Assembly: GCA_027352645.1 (NCBI GenBank)
Contig: DAIEIL010000001.1
Coordinates: forward strand, 1 to 33,018
Reading direction: 5' to 3'
Length of the DNA: 33,018 nucleotides
DNA from: Rhodobiaceae bacterium
GTDB lineage: Bacteria > Pseudomonadota > Alphaproteobacteria > Parvibaculales > Parvibaculaceae
The notes beneath the pieces are model-generated. The model had not been told where the DNA came from and did no database searches. It was given only the letters and a program-made list of their open reading frames with translations. Both the position numbers and the translations under genes were made by a program. Numbering within the stretch: the first letter of the stretch is position 1; each line of letters starts with the position of its first letter. This document shows, in pieces, positions 16,211 to 23,996 of the stretch.

Positions 16211-16300
16211 GTTCGGCTGCGCAGGCTGCGGGCCTTTGTCCCGCGGCGGCACGACCGCGGCATTGCGACGCGCTTTCGCGTTACGATGCGGATTTTTTAA

Positions 16301-16325
16301 AACCTATGTTGTGACAACGAGTTCC
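16301..16325 (-). promoter_or_regulatory. EcfG-type general stress promoter, distal
   Basis: A second minus-strand GGAAC (16325-16321) and GTT (16303-16301) with the same 17-base spacer, 115 bases upstream of the proximal copy. It would give a leader of about 140 bases for the KGG-repeat gene, or a separate short transcript. The spacer contains the palindrome GTTGT-G-ACAAC (16308-16318). Confidence 0.5.
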
Positions 16326-16450
16326 GAGCCGTTCAAACCGGCCCTATCGGGCCTGCAACCGGGTGCTCGTTTCCGTCTTTATTAAACATTGGACCGAATA
16401 CTTCCGATCAACGAAATGGCCTCCGCAAGGCTGCAGGCAACGGAAGATTC

Positions 16451-19420
16451 ATGGACGACCTCCTCAACGAATTTCTCGCTGAAACGGTGGAAGCGCTCGA
16501 ACTGCTCGACAGCGAGCTTGTCGAACTGGAACAGCGCCCCGCCGATCCGGCCTTGCTTGGCAGCATTTTCCGGATCATGCACACGATCAAAGGCACGTGC
16601 GGCTTTCTCGGCCTGCCGCGCCTCGAAGCGGTCGCGCACGCCGCCGAAGACGTGCTGGGCAAGGTTCGCGACGGCGAACTCACGGTTTCAGCAGACACCG
16701 TCTCGCTGGTGCTCGCCGCTCTCGACAGGATCAAGGAACTGATCTCGGATCTTGCCGTCGCGGGCCATGAGCCCGAAGGCAGCGATGACGATGTCATCAT
16801 GTCGTTGCGCGATATGGCCGCCGGCAAGTGGGCGGCGGCAATGTCGGTCGCCGAAGTTATCGAAGAGCCCGCCGAGCTTCCCTCGGTAGACGGGCTCTAT
16901 CAGCGCGTTGGCGGGGCATCCGTCTTCGATACCGCCTGCGAGCAGGCTTGCGCCGAAATGCTCTCCGCGGTCTCGAGCCACCCGGACGCGGAAACCGAAC
17001 TTCTTCATCTTCAGTTCGCGCTGGCCGGAGCCTTCGCCGAAGTGCTCACGGGTTCGGCCGATGCCGCCGCAGACATCGACGGCGTCATCGAGGGCCTTGC
17101 CGCAAATGGCTGGTCGCAGCAGGAGCTTCGCATGCTCCGCGACGAATTCGGCAAGGCGCTCGGGACGCTCGAAGTCGCCGATGCCGATGTTGCCGCCGTT
17201 CTTTCGCGCTTCAACGTCGCGGCGGCGCAGCCCGCCGCTGTAGCGGCACTGGCCGCCGCGCCTGTCATGGCGGCGCCGATTGCGGCGAGGCCGGCGCCCG
17301 CTAAGAAAGAAAAAGCGGAAGAATCCGCCGTGGAAAGCACGCAAGGCGCATCCGCTGCGGCGCAGTCGCAGACCTTGCGCGTCAACATCACGGTGCTTGA
17401 AAACCTGATGAACATGGTCAGCGAGCTGGTGCTGACCCGCAACCAGCTTCTGCAGATCCTGCGCGGTGTCGGCGACAGCCCGTTCGCCGCGCCCCTTCAG
17501 CGGCTCAATCAGGTAACGAGCGAACTGCAGGAAAGCGTCATGCAGACGCGCATGCAGCCCATCGGCAACGCCTGGTCGAAACTGCCGCGTCTCGTGCGCG
17601 ATCTGGCGCAGGAACTCGGCAAGAAAATAGATCTCGTCATGTTGGGCGCCGACACGGAACTCGACCGCCAGATTCTGGAATCGATCCGCGATCCGCTTAC
17701 GCATATGGTGCGCAACTCCGGCGACCACGGCATCGAGACGCCGGAAGAGCGTCGCGAAGCGGGCAAGACGGACCACGGCACGATCCGCCTGAGCGCGCGT
17801 CATGAAGGCGGCCACATCATTGTCGAGGTCGGCGATGATGGGCGCGGCCTTTCGACGAGCCGCATCCGCGCCAAGGCGATCCAGAACGGCCTTGCGACGG
17901 AAGCTCAGCTCGACGGCATGAGCGAGCAGCAGATTCAGCAGTTCATCTTCCGGCCAGGCTTTTCGACCGCGAGCCAGGTGACCAGCGTTTCCGGGCGCGG
18001 TGTCGGCATGGATGTGGTGCGCACCAATATCGAAAAAATCGGTGGCGCCATCGAGTTCTCCTCGACCGAGGGTCAGGGCTCGCGCTTCGTCATCAAGATT
18101 CCGCTCACGCTCGCAATCGTCTCCGCGCTCATCGTCGAGTGCCGTGGCGAGCGCTTCGCCATGCCGCAGAGCAGCGTCGTCGAACTGGTGCGCATCAGTT
18201 CGAAGTCGCCGCAGGGCGTCGAACTCATCAACGGCCATCCGGTCTATCGCCTGCGCGACAGGCTTCTGCCGCTCGTCGCATTGAGCGAACTTTTGAAGAT
18301 CGAGGAGCAGAGCGACGAACCGGCGCAGGAAATCTACGTCGTCGTGACGCAGGTTGGCAGCTTTGCCTTCGGCATCATCGTCGACCGCGTGTTCGACACC
18401 GAAGAAATCGTTGTGAAGCCGACCTCGCGAACGCTCCGCCAGATTTCGCTGTTCTCGGGCACGACGATCCTCGGTGATGGACGCGTTATCATGATCCTCG
18501 ATCCGAATGGCATCGCCGCCGCAACGAGCGGGTCGGCGCAGTCCGAGGCACGGGCGCGGGATGAAGCGCTGGCTGCCAACCGCCAGCATCGCGAGACGGT
18601 CTCGATGCTCGTCTTCCGTGCCGGCGACGACAACGCCAAGGCGGTGCCGCTCTCACTCATCGCGCGACTGGAGGAGTCCGATCTCGCCAATGCCGAACGA
18701 GCGGGCGAACGCACCGTGATCCAGTATCGCGGCGGTCTCATGCCGCTCGTCGGCATCGACGGGACACCTGCGCCGCGCGAGGGCAAGCACCCGATTCTCG
18801 TCTTCACGGAAGGCGAGCGGATGTGCGGGCTCGTCGTCGACGAGGTCGTCGACATCGTCGAGGGTTCGCTCGATCTGCAACTGGTGGGTGGCGCACAGTC
18901 GGGCATTCTCGGCAGTTCGATCATCGCGGGCCGCTCGACCGATGTCATCGATACGGTTCACTATCTGCGCCAGAGCGATGCCGCCTGGTTCGATCTCGAA
19001 ACGCGCGAGGCCTATGGCGCGGAAAGAGAGCGGCGTGTGTTGCTCGTCGAGGATTCGAGCTTCTTCCGCAATCTGCTCATGCCCATGCTCAAGATGGCGG
19101 GCTATCGCGTCACCATCGCTGAGCATGCAGAGGCGGCTCTCGAAATCTGCCGCGACGGCGACGAGTTCGACATTATCGTCTCCGACATCGAAATGCCGGG
19201 CCTTTCCGGTTTCGATCTCGCGCGGACGCTGCGCGCGGAGGAGCGCTGGAAGGATGTGCCCATGGTCGCGCTCTCCTCGCATGCCTCGCCACAGGATTTT
19301 GAACGAGGGCGTCGCTCTGGCTTCAACGACTATGTGACCAAGCTCGATCCGAGGGCGCTTCTGACTTCTCTGTCGCGCGTACTTTCCACGGATGAATATC
19401 ACGAGGAGACGGCGGCATGA
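16451..19420 (+). CDS. cheA: Hybrid chemotaxis histidine kinase CheA (Hpt, globin-like segment, kinase, two CheW domains, receiver)
   Basis: A 989-residue kinase that phosphorylates CheY and CheB on receptor input. Domains: Hpt at about 1-105 with phospho-His H44 in IMHTIKGTCGFLG; an unusual helical segment at about 142-255; an Ala/Pro/Lys linker; dimerisation domain from about 306; ATPase from about 385 to 540 (HMVRNSGDHGIETPEERR, VEVGDDGRGL, GRGVGMDVV); CheW domain about 555-690; second CheW-like domain about 716-850 (MLVFRAGDDNAKAVPLSLIA, CGLVVDEVVDIVEG); receiver about 861-985 with E867/D868, phospho-Asp D912 (VSDIEMPG) and K964. No recognisable P2 domain; its place is taken by the 142-255 segment, which looks globin-like. 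ATG 16451 follows CGGAAGATT. It heads the che operon and overlaps cheW by four bases. Confidence 0.95.
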   Translation: MDDLLNEFLAETVEALELLDSELVELEQRPADPALLGSIFRIMHTIKGTCGFLGLPRLEAVAHAAEDVLGKVRDGELTVSADTVSLVLAALDRIKELISDLAVAGHEPEGSDDDVIMSLRDMAAGKWAAAMSVAEVIEEPAELPSVDGLYQRVGGASVFDTACEQACAEMLSAVSSHPDAETELLHLQFALAGAFAEVLTGSADAAADIDGVIEGLAANGWSQQELRMLRDEFGKALGTLEVADADVAAVLSRFNVAAAQPAAVAALAAAPVMAAPIAARPAPAKKEKAEESAVESTQGASAAAQSQTLRVNITVLENLMNMVSELVLTRNQLLQILRGVGDSPFAAPLQRLNQVTSELQESVMQTRMQPIGNAWSKLPRLVRDLAQELGKKIDLVMLGADTELDRQILESIRDPLTHMVRNSGDHGIETPEERREAGKTDHGTIRLSARHEGGHIIVEVGDDGRGLSTSRIRAKAIQNGLATEAQLDGMSEQQIQQFIFRPGFSTASQVTSVSGRGVGMDVVRTNIEKIGGAIEFSSTEGQGSRFVIKIPLTLAIVSALIVECRGERFAMPQSSVVELVRISSKSPQGVELINGHPVYRLRDRLLPLVALSELLKIEEQSDEPAQEIYVVVTQVGSFAFGIIVDRVFDTEEIVVKPTSRTLRQISLFSGTTILGDGRVIMILDPNGIAAATSGSAQSEARARDEALAANRQHRETVSMLVFRAGDDNAKAVPLSLIARLEESDLANAERAGERTVIQYRGGLMPLVGIDGTPAPREGKHPILVFTEGERMCGLVVDEVVDIVEGSLDLQLVGGAQSGILGSSIIAGRSTDVIDTVHYLRQSDAAWFDLETREAYGAERERRVLLVEDSSFFRNLLMPMLKMAGYRVTIAEHAEAALEICRDGDEFDIIVSDIEMPGLSGFDLARTLRAEERWKDVPMVALSSHASPQDFERGRRSGFNDYVTKLDPRALLTSLSRVLSTDEYHEETAA

Positions 19421-19890
19421 GCACGCGACAGGAAGACGCAACGCTGGACCGGAACCGAACGGAAGATTTCGTGACCATGTCGATCGGTGGTCAGACCTTC
19501 GGCGTTCCGGTTCTCGATGTGCGCGACGTGCTTGGACCGCAGCGCATCACGCGTGTGCCGCTGGCGCCGCCGGAAATTGCGGGCTCGCTCAATCTTCGCG
19601 GGCGCATCGTCACCGCCGTCAACATGCGTCAGCGCCTCGGCCTTGCCCCGGCGGAACATCCCGAACAGGCGATGGCTGTCGTCGTCGAGCACGAGGACGA
19701 GCATTTCAGCCTTCTGGTGGATGAGGTGGGCGAAGTGCTTCGCCTCTCCGAACGCCAGAAAGACCACAACCCTGCAACGCTCGATCTGCAGTGGCGCCAG
19801 ATCGCCGACGGGCTTTACCGCCTCGACGGCAACCTTCTCATCGTCCTCAACATCGGCGCAGTGCTGGGCGCCATAAGGGCCGCCGCATGA
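19417..19890 (+). CDS. cheW: Chemotaxis coupling protein CheW
   Basis: A 157-residue adaptor linking chemoreceptors to CheA. The CheW fold pattern is visible: FVTMSIGGQTFGVPVLDVRD at the start of the domain, APPEIAGSLNLRGRIVTAVN (the conserved glycine-rich turn), HEDEHFSLLVDEVGEVLRLS, and the closing GLYRLDGNLLIVLNIGAVLG. The ATG at 19417 overlaps the cheA stop by four bases, so translation is probably coupled. The N-terminal 20 residues (acidic/polar) precede the fold. No receptor (MCP) gene is in the window, so the signal input is unknown. Confidence 0.95.
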   Translation: MSTRQEDATLDRNRTEDFVTMSIGGQTFGVPVLDVRDVLGPQRITRVPLAPPEIAGSLNLRGRIVTAVNMRQRLGLAPAEHPEQAMAVVVEHEDEHFSLLVDEVGEVLRLSERQKDHNPATLDLQWRQIADGLYRLDGNLLIVLNIGAVLGAIRAAA

Positions 19891-19925
19891 GCGCGCTTGC
19901 CGAACAACACCAAGGAGACAGACCC

Positions 19926-20309
19926 ATGGTTGACATGAAGATGCCCATTCTGATCGTGGACGACTACCGCACGATGCTTCGCATCGTCCGCAATCTTCTC
20001 GTCAAGCTCGGCTTCTCGGACATCGACGAGGCGTCGGATGGAAGCCAAGCGCTCTCCATGATGAAGGGCCGCGAATATGGCCTCGTCATTTCCGACTGGA
20101 ACATGCAGCCCATGACCGGCTTCGACCTCCTGAAGAGCGTTCGCGCCGACACTCAACTCAAGGCGACGCCATTCATCATGGTGACGGCGGAGTCGAAGGT
20201 CGAAAACGTCGTCGCAGCGCGTCAGGCGGGCGTCAACAACTACATCATCAAGCCGTTCAGCGCCGCTGTGCTCAAGGCCAAGCTCAAGACCGTTCTGGGT
20301 GAGTTTTGA
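19926..20309 (+). CDS. cheY: Chemotaxis response regulator CheY
   Basis: A 127-residue single-domain receiver. Acidic pocket D12/D13 (ILIVDDYRT), phospho-acceptor D57 (VISDWNMQP), T87 (MVTAES) and K109 (IIKPF) are all present; the SDWNMQPMTG context is that of classical CheY that binds the flagellar switch. The ATG at 19926 is chosen for its AAGGAG site nine bases upstream; the frame continues upstream through an ATG at 19887 overlapping the cheW stop (ATGA), which is a possible alternative adding 13 residues. The stop overlaps the cheZ start. It is phosphorylated by CheA and probably dephosphorylated by the adjacent CheZ. Confidence 0.96.
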   Translation: MVDMKMPILIVDDYRTMLRIVRNLLVKLGFSDIDEASDGSQALSMMKGREYGLVISDWNMQPMTGFDLLKSVRADTQLKATPFIMVTAESKVENVVAARQAGVNNYIIKPFSAAVLKAKLKTVLGEF

Positions 20310-20827
20310 TGGGCCCGGATGACGCGTCCGCGCGGGTCAGGAAGTTGACGCAGGAATGCGTCGACATCGTGCGGACGATCCTTGTCGCTCGCCGCGAAAT
20401 GGGCAAGCTGCATGATCCGTCTCTCAGGGAAATACATCTGCCCCGCGCAAGCGAGGAAATCGGCGCCATCCTTGCGCTGACCGAGTCCGCGACGAACGAC
20501 ATCATGCTTGCCGCGGAAGACATGATGTCCGTCGACTTCAAAAATCCGGAACTCGCTGCCGAAATCGTCAACGATCAATGCATGAAGATCTTCGAGGCCT
20601 GCTCCTTTCAGGACATTACAGGCCAGCGCATCTCCAGTGTGCTGAAGACGCTTCAGCTCGTAGAGAAGAAGATCGAGGATCTCGAAGGCGCATGGTCAGG
20701 CGCGTCATCCTCGATCCAGCCTGCGGCGGAAGCCGCGCCGGTCGATCCCGACGCGGCGCTGCTCAACGGCCCCGCGCTCGAAGGCGAGGGCATTCAGCAG
20801 GACGATATCGACAGGCTGTTTGCCTGA
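20309..20827 (+). CDS. cheZ: CheZ-family protein phosphatase
   Basis: A 172-residue, mostly helical phosphatase that speeds loss of phosphate from CheY. The catalytic motif is visible as FQDITGQRISSV with D102 and Q106, equivalent to D143 and Q147 of E. coli CheZ. The preceding long amphipathic helices (LTQECVDIVRTILVARREMG, AAEDMMSVDF) would form the hairpin of the dimeric bundle. After a flexible Ala/Pro/Ser-rich linker the protein ends in QQDDIDRLFA, a plausible CheY-binding peptide as at the C terminus of known CheZ. The ATG at 20309 overlaps the cheY stop (TGATG); a TTG one codon upstream is also open. It is shorter than enterobacterial CheZ (about 214). Confidence 0.9.
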   Translation: MGPDDASARVRKLTQECVDIVRTILVARREMGKLHDPSLREIHLPRASEEIGAILALTESATNDIMLAAEDMMSVDFKNPELAAEIVNDQCMKIFEACSFQDITGQRISSVLKTLQLVEKKIEDLEGAWSGASSSIQPAAEAAPVDPDAALLNGPALEGEGIQQDDIDRLFA

Positions 20828-20878
20828 GAATGAATAGGTCGCGTCCCGTTGCAGGCGCGGCGCGAAGTGGGGCAGGAC

Positions 20879-22030
20879 ATGGCGGATAAACTTCTGAGCG
20901 CGCGATCCGCTCCTGCCGCAGGGCGAGCTACAGCCGATGTGGCGGGCGATCCCTGGCGCGTCATGATCGTCGACGACTCGTCCGTCGTTCGCGCGGTGAT
21001 CGCGCGGTCGCTCGAACAGGACCCGACCATCAAGGTCGTGTCCTCGGTGGCGAATGGCGCGCTGGCGTTGAAGGTTCTGCCGACGCTTCAGGTTGACGTC
21101 ATTCTCCTCGATATCGAAATGCCGGAAATGGATGGCATCGAAGCGCTGCCCCGGCTTCTGGCGCTGCGTCCGGGCGTCAAGGTCATCATGGTATCCTCGC
21201 TGACGCGGCGCAGCGCCGAGGTCAGCCTGCGCGCCGTGGCGCTTGGCGCTGCCGATTATGTGCCCAAGCCCGTGAGCGGTCTCAGCACTGCCAATGATTT
21301 CCGCGCCGAGCTTCTGGCGAAGGTGAAGGCGCATGCCGCGCGGGCGCGCCGGGGCGTTGGAGCCGCGCGTCCGGCAGCGGCGAGTGCGCCGCGCGTCGCG
21401 GGCGTGGCGCCCGCGGGCCCGATCGCGCTTCGCAAGGCGATCGTCGAAAAGCCTACCGTCATTGCCATCGGAAGCTCCACCGGCGGGCCGCAGGCACTTT
21501 CCGAAGTGCTGAAGTCGATCGGCCCCGGCGTAACGCAACCCATCGTCATCACGCAGCACATGCCGCCGACATTCACGGCCATTCTCGCCGAGCACATGAC
21601 GCGCTATGCGGGTCGCCTCGCAGCCGAAGCGCAGGACGGCGAAGCGCTGAAGCAGGGCCGTATCTATGTCGCGCCGGGTGGCTATCACATGATCGCAGAA
21701 TCCAGCGCCGCAGGGGTGGTGCTGCGCCTCAGCGATGCGCCGCCGGAAAATTCCTGCCGTCCCGCCGTCGATCCGATGATGCGGAGTCTTTCCGCGATCT
21801 ATGGACGCAAGCTGCTCGCCGTCATTCTGACGGGCATGGGCTATGACGGACTGAAGGGCTGCCAGGTCGTCGCCGCATCCGGCGGCGGGGTCATCGCACA
21901 GGATCAGGCGTCGAGCGTCGTCTGGGGAATGCCGGGCGCGGTCGCGCAGGCGGGTATCTGCAATGCGGTTCTGCCACTCGGCGAAATCGGGAAGACGATC
22001 GGGCGTATCGCCCGCGGGGAGGGCTTGTGA
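20879..22030 (+). CDS. cheB: Chemotaxis response regulator protein-glutamate methylesterase CheB
   Basis: A 383-residue two-domain enzyme that removes methyl groups from (and deamidates) chemoreceptors. An N-terminal receiver (about 27-150) has D32/D33 (MIVDDSS), phospho-Asp D78 (LLDIEMPEMDG), the LTRRSAE segment and K130. An Ala/Pro/Arg-rich linker (about 152-190) leads to the methylesterase with catalytic S200 (AIGSSTGGPQAL), H227 (TQHMPPTFTA) and D323 (GMGYDGLKGC). ATG 20879 follows GGGGCAGGAC; the frame opens earlier at a TTG without a good site. It begins 51 bases after cheZ and overlaps the cheR GTG by four bases. The N-terminal 25 residues before the receiver are slightly longer than usual. 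Confidence 0.96.
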   Translation: MADKLLSARSAPAAGRATADVAGDPWRVMIVDDSSVVRAVIARSLEQDPTIKVVSSVANGALALKVLPTLQVDVILLDIEMPEMDGIEALPRLLALRPGVKVIMVSSLTRRSAEVSLRAVALGAADYVPKPVSGLSTANDFRAELLAKVKAHAARARRGVGAARPAAASAPRVAGVAPAGPIALRKAIVEKPTVIAIGSSTGGPQALSEVLKSIGPGVTQPIVITQHMPPTFTAILAEHMTRYAGRLAAEAQDGEALKQGRIYVAPGGYHMIAESSAAGVVLRLSDAPPENSCRPAVDPMMRSLSAIYGRKLLAVILTGMGYDGLKGCQVVAASGGGVIAQDQASSVVWGMPGAVAQAGICNAVLPLGEIGKTIGRIARGEGL

Positions 22031-22938
22031 ACAGCGCTGATTTCGAGTTCCTGCGCGACTTTCTCTATCAGCGTTCCGGTCTCGCGCTGACACCGGACAA
22101 GTCCTATCTGCTGGAGAGCAGGCTCGCGCCCATCGCGCGCAAGGAGCGTCTGGCTTCGCTTTCGGCGCTGGTCGCGCAGTTGCGGCAGCGCGCCGACGAG
22201 GCGCTGACGATCCAGATCGTCGAGGCGATGACGACCAACGAAACGCTGTTCTTCCGCGACCGCTGGCCCTTCGAGCGCTTCAGCGCGATGATCCTGCCGA
22301 CGTTGATGGAGCAGAACAAGGCGACGCGCCGCATCCGCATCTGGTGCGCGGCCTGTTCGAGCGGGCAGGAGCCTTACTCTCTGGCCATGCTTCTGTCGGA
22401 AGCTTCCGCAAAGCTTGCAGGCTGGACCGTCGAGATCACTGCGACCGATATTTCCGAGGAGATGCTCGCGCGTTGCCGCCGGGGCTGGTACTCGACCTTC
22501 GAGGTTCAGCGCGGTCTGCCGGCCGACCTGCAAAAGAAGTATTTCACGAAGGAAGGGGACGGCTGGGTCATCAGCGAGAAGCTCAGGGCCATGGTGAAGT
22601 TCCGTAACTTCAACCTGCTTGCAGATCCGGCCAGCATCGGCCTTCACGGCCTGGACCTCATCTTCTGCCGCAATGTGCTGATCTATTTCGACGAAGCGAC
22701 GCGCAAGAAGGTTTTTGCCGGCATGGCCAAGGCGACGAAAGCCGACGGCTATCTCTGCCTCGGCGGTGCGGAAACCGTGATCGGCATTTCAGATGCCTTC
22801 CGCATTCTGCCGGGCGAGCGCGGGCTCTTCGCCGTCAATGCGCAGGCAGGCGGCGTCCAGCCAGTCTTGTCAGCGCCCGCGGCTGTATACCGGCCGGCTC
22901 CTGCGCCCGTCCTTGTCGCCGCCGCCCTGCGGCGTTGA
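22027..22938 (+). CDS. cheR: Chemotaxis protein methyltransferase CheR
   Basis: A 303-residue S-adenosylmethionine-dependent enzyme that methylates glutamates of chemoreceptors, opposing CheB. Helical N-terminal domain (FEFLRDFLYQRSGLALTPDK), then TTNETLFFRDRWPFERF, the SAM-binding IWCAACSSGQEPYSLAML, ITATDISEEMLARCRRGWYS, and DLIFCRNVLIYFDEATRKKV. The start is GTG at 22027, overlapping the cheB stop; no better ATG lies within the first 80 residues. The C-terminal 35 residues are an Ala/Pro/Val tail without a recognisable receptor-tethering pentapeptide. It is the last gene of the che operon; I see no clear T-tract terminator in the 139 bases before livH. Confidence 0.95.
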   Translation: MNSADFEFLRDFLYQRSGLALTPDKSYLLESRLAPIARKERLASLSALVAQLRQRADEALTIQIVEAMTTNETLFFRDRWPFERFSAMILPTLMEQNKATRRIRIWCAACSSGQEPYSLAMLLSEASAKLAGWTVEITATDISEEMLARCRRGWYSTFEVQRGLPADLQKKYFTKEGDGWVISEKLRAMVKFRNFNLLADPASIGLHGLDLIFCRNVLIYFDEATRKKVFAGMAKATKADGYLCLGGAETVIGISDAFRILPGERGLFAVNAQAGGVQPVLSAPAAVYRPAPAPVLVAAALRR

Positions 22939-23077
22939 TGCCTCCATCTTGGGCAGCGCCCGCACCCGCTCATAATTGAGGCGTTTCGAGGCCTCGCCAC
23001 GCTTGTTCAAGACGCCATTGGGTGGCAGTGTTCCAGCGTTTGCGCCGGGGGGCGCGGACGGCGAACAGCGGGGGTCG
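22939..23077. other. Intergenic region between cheR and livH
   Basis: 139 bases. It contains a perfect 10-base palindrome CGAGGCCTCG at 22987-22996 and probably the liv promoter, but no convincing -35/-10 or terminator is visible. The livH frame is open through much of it (from 22976), without a good start. Confidence 0.35.
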
Positions 23078-23992
23078 ATGGCCTATTTTCTACAACAGCT
23101 GATCAACGGGATTACGCTCGGCGCAACCTATGGGCTGATCGCCATCGGTTACACGATGGTCTACGGCATCGTCGGAATGATCAATTTCGCCCATGGCGAC
23201 ATCTACATGATCGGCGCCTTCGTCTCGCTCGTCGGCTTTCTCCTGCTCGGTGCGCTCGGTATCACCTGGGTGCCGCTCGCCTGTCTCCTCGTCCTTCTCT
23301 TCGCTGTAGGTTTCACGGCCGTCTATGGCTGGACGGTCGAGCGCGTCGCCTATCGTCCGCTTCGCGGCTCGCAGCGCCTCGCGCCGCTTATTTCCGCCAT
23401 CGGCGTTTCGATCGTGCTCCAGAATTTCGTGCAGCTCGGGCAGGGCGCCCGCGTGAAGCCGCTGCCGCCCATGATCGACGGGTCCTTCGAGCTTTCCTCG
23501 AGCGGGAATTTCCATGTCACGATCAGCTATCTGCAGATCGGCATCATTCTCCTCACCGTCGCGTTGATGGCGGGCTTTACCTATATGATCCGGTTCACCG
23601 GCCTCGGGCGGGCGCAGCGCGCGGCAGAGCAGGACAAGACCATGGCCGCGCTCATCGGGGTCGATGTCGACCGGACGATTTCGATCACCTTCATCATCGG
23701 CGCCGCGCTCGCCGCCGTGGCGGGGCTCATGGTCACGCTCTATTACGGCGTCATCGATTTCTATATCGGCTTCGTCGTCGGCATAAAGGCGTTCACGGCG
23801 GCCGTGCTCGGCGGCATCGGCTCTCTCCCCGGCGCCATGCTCGGCGGCATGCTCATCGGTCTCATCGAGGCCTTCTGGTCGGGCTATTTCAGCATCGAGT
23901 ACAAGAACGTCGCTGCCTTCGCCATTCTGGTTCTGGTGTTGATCTTCCGGCCCACCGGCTTGCTCGGTCGCCCCGAGATCGAGAAGGTCTGA
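23078..23992 (+). CDS. livH: Branched-chain amino acid ABC transporter permease LivH
   Basis: A 304-residue inner-membrane permease with about eight hydrophobic segments. It shows the LivH opening LQQLINGITLGATYGLIAIG, then YTMVYGIVGMINFAHGDIYM, RVAYRPLRGSQRLAPLISAI, and the cytoplasmic coupling segment GRAQRAAEQDKTMAALIGVD, typical of the HAAT family. ATG 23078 was chosen because the first transmembrane segment starts directly after it and GGGGG precedes it; the open frame extends to 22976 but that part is Arg/Pro-rich and not membrane-like. The livM ATG follows four bases after the stop. The substrate class (branched-chain or other amino acids, amides, urea) is not fixed by sequence. Confidence 0.93.
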   Translation: MAYFLQQLINGITLGATYGLIAIGYTMVYGIVGMINFAHGDIYMIGAFVSLVGFLLLGALGITWVPLACLLVLLFAVGFTAVYGWTVERVAYRPLRGSQRLAPLISAIGVSIVLQNFVQLGQGARVKPLPPMIDGSFELSSSGNFHVTISYLQIGIILLTVALMAGFTYMIRFTGLGRAQRAAEQDKTMAALIGVDVDRTISITFIIGAALAAVAGLMVTLYYGVIDFYIGFVVGIKAFTAAVLGGIGSLPGAMLGGMLIGLIEAFWSGYFSIEYKNVAAFAILVLVLIFRPTGLLGRPEIEKV

Positions 23993-23996
23993 CGCA

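Noticed and set aside
16308..16318. Palindrome GTTGT-G-ACAAC as a possible operator before cheA
   Set aside because: Only five base pairs per arm and it falls within the spacer of the distal EcfG-type motif; could be chance.
22987..22996. Perfect palindrome CGAGGCCTCG before livH
   Set aside because: Ten-base GC palindromes are expected by chance at this base composition; no flanking symmetry.
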